From NCBI GenBank assembly GCA_947570515.1, contig CANOUM010000040.1, forward strand, positions 1 through 11,245: a stretch of DNA of 11,245 nt, given 5' to 3'. This stretch comes from an uncultured Clostridia bacterium. Its GTDB lineage: Bacteria > Bacillota > Clostridia > Lachnospirales > Bianqueaceae. A model generated the notes under the pieces. It was not told where the DNA came from, searched no databases, and worked only from the letters and a program-made list of their open reading frames with translations. Position numbers and translations under genes: made by a program. Every line of letters starts with the position of its first letter. The first letter of the stretch is position 1. Of this stretch, positions 9,101 to 11,245 are shown piece after piece.

Positions 9101-11245
9101 GATAAGGCAGCGGATGAGGTTGTGACGGTTGAGGTAATCTGTGAGAAAATTCAACCCGGACAGCCTGGCGGCGGTGGATCTGTGATTACACCATATTCCG
9201 TTTATGCCTATACAAATGATGCGGCGCTTGGAACGGTGACGCCTTCGGCAGCTACCTTAAAAGAAGATGGAGCAGAGACGATTGTAAAATGGGATGCCAA
9301 GAAATATTGTCATGTCGTAAGCGTTATTGTTTCTGATTATCCGAATAGAAGTAATCCGGTGCTGCTGACAGAGGAGCAGATTGCATCCGGTGAGTATACC
9401 TTCGCCTATGATGATCATACCGATAAGATTGTGGATGTTGTATTTGAACAGGATCCGCAGTATACGGTAAGCTCGGCTGCGGCAGGCAACCTGGGAGAAG
9501 GCTGTACGGTTACCGGCAGCGGCGTGTTGAAGCAGGATGGCGATCAGTGTACGGTTAGCTGGACGGTTTCGGCCGGTTATCGGATCGAAAGTGTTGTAGT
9601 AGCGGATGCAGATGGTCAGAATGCACAGACGCTGGATGCAGCAGCGGTTGCAAAAGGTTCGCTGACTCTTCGTTATGCAGATATAAATGCGGATCGAAAG
9701 GTGACCGTTACCTTTGAGAAAAATACAACAGGCAGTACGCCATACACCGTGCATGCACAGGTGAATGACACAGCTATGGGTACCGTAACACCTTCTGTTA
9801 AGAGTTTGACAGCAGCAGGCAGTACCTGTAATGTTACCTGGAGAGCCAATCAAGGCTTCCGTGTCAGAAGCGTAATTGTTTCTAATTATCCGGATGGCAG
9901 CGATGCGCAGGCACTAAGCCGCGAGGAGCTGGCTGCCGGTCAATATACTTTTGCCTATGACGGTGGCAAAGACCAGCATGTGTATGTAGTATTTGAACAG
10001 GATCCTGCCTATGAGATCAGTATTATAGGTGTGGACGGAGGCGCGGGTAGTACTGTAACAGGTGGTAAGACACTGACCGGGGCCGGACAGAGCCATATGG
10101 TGACATGGGCGGCTGGAGCCGGATATCGTGTTAAGAGTGTGGTTATCGCCAATGTTGATGGTACGAATGCAAAAACACTGAGTGCGGAAGAAGCTGCGAA
10201 AAACAGCTATACGTTTGAGTACGATACAATGACAGCTAGTCAGAAGGTGACTGTTACCTTTGAAAAAGCGACTCCTTCTGTGTATTCTGTTGTTACCTCT
10301 GTGAATGATGAAAGCATGGGATGGATCAGTCCTTCAGCAGATCTATATGCAGAAGGGGCAGAATATACCGTTAGCTGGGGTGCGTATGAGGGCTATTATG
10401 TCAAGAACGTAACGGTTGACGGAGTGGTATATGAAGGAAATACGTATACCTTCCAATACAGTGCTCATCAGGATGTTGCTGTTGCAGTAACCTATGAAAA
10501 ATATCCTGAGTTTGTGATCAGTACGGAAAAGGTGGGCGGCGGCGCTAACAGTAGCGTACGCACCGGAACAACCCTGACACGCAGCGGAGAAACCTATGCG
10601 GTTACATGGTCGGCTGACAGTGCCTTTACGGTGCAAAGCGTTGTGATTACAGACGCAGCACAGCAGGTTGTGAAGACGCTGAGCCAAGCTGAGATTGCAG
10701 CTGGAAAGTATACCTTTGTATATGATCAGATGAGCTCAGATCAGAAAATAACGGTAGTATTTGCTACGGATACGACTTCTGGCGGCGGAGCTGGTACACT
10801 TCCGTATTCGGTAACGACTTCTGTGAATGATGAAACGATGGGCAGCATCGATCCATCAGCAACCTTGAGAAGACCGGATGCAGAATATATCGTTACTTGG
10901 AGCGCTAAGCCCGGCTATCAGATCAAGAGTGTGACGATCGATGGTCAGACGTATACGCGTGCAGAAGGAAACCTACCCAGTGCTTATACCTTTAAGTATA
11001 ATGACCATAAAGATGTAGACATTAGTGTCGAATTTGAACAGGAGCCTCAGTATGTGATTACGACGGAGCAGAAAGGAAATGGAGGCGCAGGCAGCTTTGT
11101 CAGCAGCGGCGCAGCACTTTCTGCAGCAGGTCAGACACATACCGTTACCTGGTTTGCTGATGAAGGTTTCCATGTCAAGAGCGTGGTAGTTTCCAAACCG
11201 GATGGCAGTGATAGAATCACACTGTATGCGGACGCCATTGATCTG
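62..11245 (+). CDS. giant secreted modular adhesin-like surface protein, 3' end outside the window
   Basis: One frame, 3,728 codons and no stop, is still open at the window edge, so the protein exceeds roughly 400 kDa. The start is ATG 62, chosen for its ribosome binding site and the signal peptide that follows. Order of parts by residue: signal peptide 1-31; five Ig-like modules about 60-766; unassigned core 767-1445; beta-sandwich module 1446-1599; Ig-like spacer 1601-1739; InlB B-repeat 1752-1829; MucBP-like spacer 1832-1901; InlB B-repeat 1903-1994; divergent InlB B-repeat 2000-2093; then 19 or more V-x-W repeats from 2097. Proteins of this build in clostridia and Listeria are exported and displayed on the envelope, where they bind host or neighbouring-cell ligands; that role is inferred here. 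No catalytic motif was seen. No cell-wall anchor is present in the part shown, as expected for a protein cut before its C-terminus. About two dozen cysteines are present, which is rather many for a Gram-positive surface protein. The name rests on architecture, not on a close match that I recognise. Confidence 0.95.
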   Translation, partial: MNTKRYRKIKKVMAMFLCAVMMLGDMSSVMAANEMMPAALSAQFSSADGSGDASAQTAQDKLQFTAVPSYQLGEGEVLPEGAQISYTYSWQYAERRYDRWGNEQELTEDDWKTCAIGGAETIDGVFNPFCTAVEQGVTADDGSSVGRTLLVSVPDGVDRRTQLSKMTVRCIVSAAVQDGEGNELTELAKTIVTNRTNIRLDASLLTCDLTVAYTENTALTASTPDLSYTAEPTVANAPVDSEITYTYTWQYYDNSGWWGQWRDITYRNSPLKNALVVDGTLMMTLPATIAERQKLDGLRVQCKVTATADGYTIQNSPTGFYEFGSVSVDSSLLQYGLTVTSDNTAAQIKDASDIVSFKVTPALSGADASFSNYRYDWQYMDADGNWTTISRNDENCPLRYATSTTGKESVLSMPLPENVDSRKALNQTKVRCVVSVSGVNPVDPPQVIGEEATVEIDPELLTEFGLVMTAAPSNTTRIDYPGQSMYVGYETAVEGLHADEAVVRYIWEYKAKDAAAFQPLSTASGIFQGGVFSESGNSFTFANTGASNKTNLKAMDGAVIRCTVELYANGDALANGDPYEISYSKEVTVSINEGIVSDYAQSSWLENAWLEVDAINELDTFATGNEILTVRATARAEASEFNLPDGAIAGDYALGVDPNYGGGYKHVWEYKENGSNEWKPIATLENAVLDYITVTDGTGDTVNTSTLEIELPDTYAGRMRLAGMSFRCISSAIATANHLSDVTQWGFISANTPDNAFTVLVNPKLLRSQASSTRRIVAFLTAEEAQRYLADPENFDVNTAQQYDYTKSYLVEYFADGVREERATANFPESVVAIYEYQVEKDIETVETKLGIVEIPVPWRFIVENGKQYNLSSTKAEYRYDAVFAQIIPQWNAEELQKYIDEHPDPNALDYDEDDAVKWVIAASLNGRFPHIKVCWNTELKGLANNADYVKYNGIYGASGSEEEKAKLADLAGSPNNPYWKQTYSDWFFKSNNEFNGDLPTSDQKAEGNNEAAAEAEQLAWLNAHYGTVKVMMDDVRSEESAPTPIVMELPVTWEKYTVDEYDTASQSMTARWLGGQAVANIQGVRAPAAKWVWRAKINAVEEGQYVLADAFRYTNIEASIYWSRVIDSIVGALINESDADTTSYVGLGNAAQLGSKIPKALRVELKDANGGLNITDTIAIDSSNWKLIEGSVYDASQQYHWRNLNANASSIVDEVGTGSVAGFVAIEPTLSGYTFTENVDTEMARVWYQWGTIITGLKKDGGADFDAVTAAKTPIIRVPTIGGMNQSAVTWGNLLTKLNKSFGVTLLDKSNTTGFKQGTIMPTWVQPTYDATAPAGRIQPAAQFEKPASGIVFGEDLVREFNGREPYGEVSWNINPPSKTEGSTSFIKYNVVSNQPHVTGAAGQKTVYSDRPWECYYKAGSSTDGGTQKTTNFGSQDTWQDAGESVKYMVKTSERGGGAFVEYSVTFRNDSTGTRYVGLSYGSDVMIHNNDRAPLTVTSNGIKMEEASGDSCQFNINTTTATAGISVSADGYWIGVYNGRQHWQSTVAGDANKKINANGEAYVTGIDSGLTFSWIPQRHPLAPGESVTFTCQFGIGKMSEPPRIVPHYDSGSGRSTNVTLNGSSLDISAWVAGESAYPLRLYYILDEGLPTQQSEASLGSKVNAKGVISAATFRGYTAAQQTAYFRTGTEGHFVNITGTVEKPRDWVAGEYHSITIYGLSDAGLMTDSVRFPLYVEENEDGEEIFVEATDATVNFNRGAGSGTAPASQTAHMQEPIVLPKGDGLTPPSGQKFVGWSYTDNDGKTTIYPAENYFYVEKNPTTLTARYIPTSQTMYLVETYTQNASGDYEQGDTEVRVDTATSGNIVFTPDPMPGYTVNEGKSKLSVVRNDGAVVQVYYDINQYDVVYNLNGAPGGDENGIFKTVQVAYGGNVSGVPNAASLNAGQNNQFFRFRGWFENADPEDPGNIIDTDTIVDETTLDTIEPGGKLIAYAHWQPLGNAQATFDYNYQNHAQGASRSDKIALDPVVNESGRYGYSSKPRRLPNTPSAWKDTEGKVYTFLEWRLVENGEMTETVVTKDTILPNYENVTIKALWTESYSVSRSSQGDGVIWDINDPAGGERSYAPGDTVDIRWRANPGSYVQHVYIDNVLSDDLIKNGGWHLEDIRENHSIYVVFGFGEGDSGIEEETTYNITATPVGGVAFDEPERGGTYKAQYGENYTVKWRISPGYTLSSVTINGLPMDITDSDNSYTFNNIHIDQEIKVTAVRGSGSISGGGTVNRGPYTISTKIGRGTEITPNQTVAHGDSSTITWKVPYGFIVDSVLINRVPLATPPQNNTYVFRNVTQNSSIIVMCKPDPNLPPDTIYVTTTIDDHGTITPTTPIGQLSKGDNHTVTWSADTGYYVSAVYIDNVLQKTDTGANKIFYSYTFSNLQTSHDVVVEVKPIDTSGGNTPAPTLHAITTSMENGGTIDKPGSVPDGSDVTVTWRMAPNHRVVGVYLDGELVDDYNAEVDGNSYTLRNITAAHSLKVVCERIISDIDLTGKHIVTTTINLGASDGQKIVNDGESCTVSWTPPKGYHVSSLKVDGVEQSYVDGNSWTIEHVTKDITIAVTVEKDSEQNYKIVSNIVNGGTVTGGGTVNVGKGAILRWTVADGFRVSDVTIDGVSVSGIDLENDRSYTFPANQGVAGQTYEFNVICAPKLYYHVRPTGTGCENLSASADPYVGDAYTVSWKAAEGYRFKSVTVNGTEVTPVLEDGVYSYTFDSSNTAANGTYQVEVICDKIRSYTITTGRNSGGVVSASKTLYETDTEKSYTVTWSASSGYRVKSVTVDGAPYTGESYVFNYEDGKDVTLRVEFEPQKYYTVKAIGKNTGITAGNGTFTIDTDTTVKWTAPEGFVLSSVTIDGTEITIPDGQTEYTFDHTTGLTAGHTYEMIVTYVAEESSGEEPEEPDQFYTVQTAGVFTRTISESAARKLGEDYLVLWTVLEGYQLQSVKVNGTVVTNYTTLPGGYSLLISGADKAADEVVTVEVICEKIQPGQPGGGGSVITPYSVYAYTNDAALGTVTPSAATLKEDGAETIVKWDAKKYCHVVSVIVSDYPNRSNPVLLTEEQIASGEYTFAYDDHTDKIVDVVFEQDPQYTVSSAAAGNLGEGCTVTGSGVLKQDGDQCTVSWTVSAGYRIESVVVADADGQNAQTLDAAAVAKGSLTLRYADINADRKVTVTFEKNTTGSTPYTVHAQVNDTAMGTVTPSVKSLTAAGSTCNVTWRANQGFRVRSVIVSNYPDGSDAQALSREELAAGQYTFAYDGGKDQHVYVVFEQDPAYEISIIGVDGGAGSTVTGGKTLTGAGQSHMVTWAAGAGYRVKSVVIANVDGTNAKTLSAEEAAKNSYTFEYDTMTASQKVTVTFEKATPSVYSVVTSVNDESMGWISPSADLYAEGAEYTVSWGAYEGYYVKNVTVDGVVYEGNTYTFQYSAHQDVAVAVTYEKYPEFVISTEKVGGGANSSVRTGTTLTRSGETYAVTWSADSAFTVQSVVITDAAQQVVKTLSQAEIAAGKYTFVYDQMSSDQKITVVFATDTTSGGGAGTLPYSVTTSVNDETMGSIDPSATLRRPDAEYIVTWSAKPGYQIKSVTIDGQTYTRAEGNLPSAYTFKYNDHKDVDISVEFEQEPQYVITTEQKGNGGAGSFVSSGAALSAAGQTHTVTWFADEGFHVKSVVVSKPDGSDRITLYADAIDL
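88..94 (+). other. A7 homopolymer in codons 9-11
   Basis: Seven A residues span the end of Ile9 and Lys10-Lys11, forming an in-frame A AAA AAA heptamer. Loss of one A would bring TAA (96-98) into frame at once. Gain of one A would lead to TGA at 160-162. Either indel would silence the gene just inside the signal peptide. The tract and these stops are visible; whether slippage occurs at a useful rate is not known, and seven is short for a contingency tract. Confidence 0.4.
239..2359 (+). repeat. five tandem Ig-like modules (residues about 60-766)
   Basis: Five modules of about 128-173 residues begin near nucleotides 239, 662, 1046, 1430 and 1841. Each has a core strand W-[QE]-Y (W90, W249, W377, W507, W668) and, 53-80 residues later, a strand ending in a conserved cysteine in V-R-C, V-Q-C, V-R-C, I-R-C or F-R-C (C170, C302, C432, C562, C728). 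Between them lies the polar stretch typical of bacterial Ig-like domains with the Y-x-W ... Y-x-C-x-V pattern. The joints carry a recurring D-x-S-L-L, D-P-E-L-L or N-P-K-L-L signature. The usual partner cysteine before the Trp is not consistently present, so a canonical intradomain disulfide is not expected in every copy. Sequence between copies is very diverged, so this is an old array. The Ig-like call comes from strand pattern; a related beta-sandwich is possible. Likely role: exposed binding or spacer domains near the N-terminus. Confidence 0.7.
2360..4396 (+). other. unassigned core region, residues 767-1445
   Basis: I do not recognise a family in these 679 residues. The first part has helix-like charged stretches: T-A-E-E-A-Q-R-Y-L near residue 780, A-E-E-L-Q-K-Y-I-D-E near 893, and an acidic D-Y-D-E-D-D run near 910. 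An Ala/Glu-rich stretch lies around residues 1010-1022. This contrasts with the nearly all-beta sequence on both sides. The later part is Trp-rich, with K-W-V-W-R, I-Y-W-S-R, Y-H-W-R and V-W-Y-Q-W; the last resembles an Ig-like core strand, so one or two degenerate Ig-like modules may lie around residues 1160-1300. No metal site, nucleotide-binding loop, protease or glycosidase motif was seen. Being the only long non-repeated part, it is the best candidate for the specific ligand-binding portion, but that is inference. Confidence 0.5.
4397..4858 (+). other. clostridial surface beta-sandwich module, residues 1446-1599
   Basis: This segment matches a module I know from large clostridial InlB-repeat surface proteins. 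Its parts are V-x-Y-x-V-T-F-R-N, then Y-G-S-D-V-M-I-H-N-N-D with a run of polar residues, then W-I-G-V-Y-N-G, then the signature D-S-G-L-T-F-S-W, then L-A-P-G-E-S-V-T and F-G-I-G at the end. In those proteins it stands before an Ig-like spacer and InlB or Ig-like repeats, as here. No catalytic role is known to me; the aspartate/asparagine-rich loop could bind a cation. Two cysteines (D-S-C-Q-F and F-T-C-Q-F) might pair. The family match is from memory of its signature motifs. Confidence 0.6.
4862..5278 (+). other. Ig-like spacer following the beta-sandwich module, residues 1601-1739
   Basis: A beta-rich segment opens E-P-P-R-I and carries L-R-L-Y-Y-I-L-D-E-G, the equivalent of the L-Y-Y-x-V-D-G-G strand pair found directly after this beta-sandwich module in related proteins. 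It ends G-E-Y-H-S-I-T-I-Y-G-L-S-D-A-G-L, a classic closing strand of bacterial Ig-like domains (G-x-H-x-I-x-V-x-A-x-D-x-x-G), then R-F-P-L-Y-V. An acidic linker rich in Glu and Asp follows. It probably works as a rigid spacer between the head and the stalk. Confidence 0.55.
5315..5548 (+). repeat. InlB B-repeat 1 (Listeria/Bacteroides-type repeat), residues 1752-1829
   Basis: Typical order for this family: an opening strand A-T-V-N-F-N-R-G, a middle with L-P-K-G-D-G-L-T-P-P-S-G, the hallmark F-V-G-W-S (W1796), and a closing strand T-L-T-A-R-Y. The length (78 residues) fits. In Listeria internalin B the B-repeat is a small ubiquitin-like beta domain in the stalk between the ligand-binding head and the surface anchor; a similar place in the chain is seen here. 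Confidence 0.82.
5555..5761 (+). other. MucBP-like spacer, residues 1832-1900
   Basis: The segment has the familiar form Y-L-V-E-T-Y-x-Q-N-x-x-G-x-Y, then a Thr/Val-rich middle, then P-G-Y-T-V-N, and ends V-V-Q-V-Y-Y-D-I-N. In Bacillota surface proteins such MucBP-like segments alternate with InlB B-repeats, and here one sits exactly between two of them. MucBP domains were named for mucin binding in lactobacilli, but many copies are probably only structural. Confidence 0.7.
5768..6043 (+). repeat. InlB B-repeat 2, residues 1903-1994
   Basis: It starts Y-D-V-V-Y-N-L-N-G, carries V-Q-V-A-Y-G-G-N-V in the second strand and the hallmark F-R-F-R-G-W-F, and closes L-I-A-Y-A-H-W. At 92 residues it is somewhat longer than usual because of acidic loops (A-D-P-E-D-P-G and a Thr/Asp-rich loop) after the central Trp. 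These loops are the main difference from repeat 1. Confidence 0.82.
6059..6340 (+). repeat. divergent InlB B-repeat 3, residues 2000-2093
   Basis: It follows repeat 2 after a 5-residue joint. It opens A-T-F-D-Y-N-Y and keeps Y-T-F-L-E-W (in place of F-x-G-W) and the closing V-T-I-K-A-L-W. The Gly-rich first turn is missing and the middle is long and basic (K-P-R-R-L-P). The assignment depends on position and the two Trp strands. It marks the switch from InlB-type repeats to the V-x-W repeat array. Confidence 0.6.
6350..11245 (+). repeat. array of at least 19 tandem V-x-W beta repeats, residues 2097-3728 and beyond
   Basis: Repeats begin near 6350, 6626, 6902, 7148, 7427, 7682, 7913, 8156, 8402, 8630, 8909, 9194, 9461, 9743, 10010, 10283, 10511, 10805 and 11051; the last is cut by the window end. 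Mean spacing is about 87 residues. Consensus in words: Y-x-[IV] opening strand; G-G or N-D-x-x-x-G turn with x-[IV]-x-P or V-T-G; then [HYC]-x-V-[TSK]-W; G-[YF]-x-V-x-S-V-x-[VI]-D-G; S-Y-[TV]-F; and a closing V-x-V-x-[FCY]-E strand. The Trp is present in all 19, from W2132 to W3697. The form matches the repeat family often labelled divergent InlB B-repeat, where the W position is more often a non-Trp residue. The probable role is a long stalk. Linkers rich in Gly, Pro, Ser or Thr lie at 6860-6901, 7391-7426, 9152-9193, 9722-9742 and 10766-10804; an acidic Glu/Pro linker lies at 8864-8908. Confidence 0.85.
9194..11245 (+). repeat. higher-order A-B repeat pairs (repeats 12-19)
   Basis: From repeat 12 the array alternates. 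A-type repeats (12, 14, 16, 18) carry N-D-x-x-[ML]-G-x-[VI]-x-P-S, and three of the four end F-E-Q-[DE]-P. B-type repeats (13, 15, 17, 19) carry a G-rich x-V-T-G or S-V-R-T-G turn; 13, 15 and 17 end V-T-F-E-K or V-V-F-A before a Gly/Thr/Pro linker. Pair starts are 9194, 9743, 10283 and 10805, so unit lengths are 549, 540 and 522 bases. The central Trp codons of the A repeats lie at 9290, 9839, 10376 and 10898. A repeats resemble other A repeats more than the B next to them, which shows duplication in units of two. The array continues past the window. Confidence 0.8.

Noticed and set aside
9257..9853. 198-codon minus-strand open frame, with similar ones at 8744-9154, 9914-10096, 10343-10687 and 10973-11173
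   Set aside because: They recur because the sense strand is a repeat array; their translations are the antisense of the repeats and show no independent gene features.
6350..11245. CRISPR array or non-coding tandem repeats
   Set aside because: Repeats are about 260 bases, diverged at DNA level, and stay in frame as protein modules; there are no short identical repeats with unique spacers.

Overview
The window is almost entirely one protein-coding gene on the + strand. After 61 bases of upstream sequence with a strong ribosome binding site, a single frame opens at ATG 62 and runs without a stop to the last base (11245). That gives 3,728 codons, and the 3' end lies beyond the window. I translated the frame through and saw no stop or frameshift. 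The product is a secreted, very large, modular protein of the adhesin type. Nothing in the window is catalytic, and no second gene, RNA gene, mobile element or CRISPR array was seen.

Organism: the evidence points to an anaerobic, gut-type member of the Bacillota (Clostridia, possibly Lachnospiraceae or a relative). It rests on the AAAGGAG ribosome binding site, the Lys/Arg-rich Gram-positive-style signal peptide, and a domain set (InlB B-repeat, MucBP-like spacer, clostridial surface beta-sandwich modules, Tyr/Asp-rich Ig-like repeats) typical of giant surface proteins from such bacteria. This is inference; there is no marker gene to fix the taxon.

Layout, N to C: signal peptide (62-154); five tandem Ig-like modules, each with a W-x-[YF]-type core strand and a late x-C strand (about 239-2359); about 680 residues I cannot assign (2360-4396); a beta-sandwich module with the D-S-G-x-x-F-S-W and F-G-I-G signatures (4397-4858); an Ig-like spacer with an L-Y-Y-x-x-D-x-G motif (4862-5278); an InlB B-repeat / MucBP-like / InlB B-repeat / divergent InlB B-repeat block (5315-6340); and at least 19 tandem beta repeats of about 87 residues (6350-11245), still continuing at the window edge. 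All 19 repeats keep a tryptophan in a V-x-W motif, followed by G-[YF]-x-V-x-x-V.

How the parts likely work together: the N-terminal Ig-like array and the unassigned core would be exposed as the binding or displayed part. The InlB/MucBP block and the long repeat array would act as a stalk projecting them from the envelope. From repeat 12 onward the stalk is built from two-repeat units (A then B) of about 174-183 residues, with Gly/Pro/Ser/Thr linkers between units. The attachment signal (sortase motif, cell-wall-binding repeats or other) would be at the C-terminus, which is not in this window.
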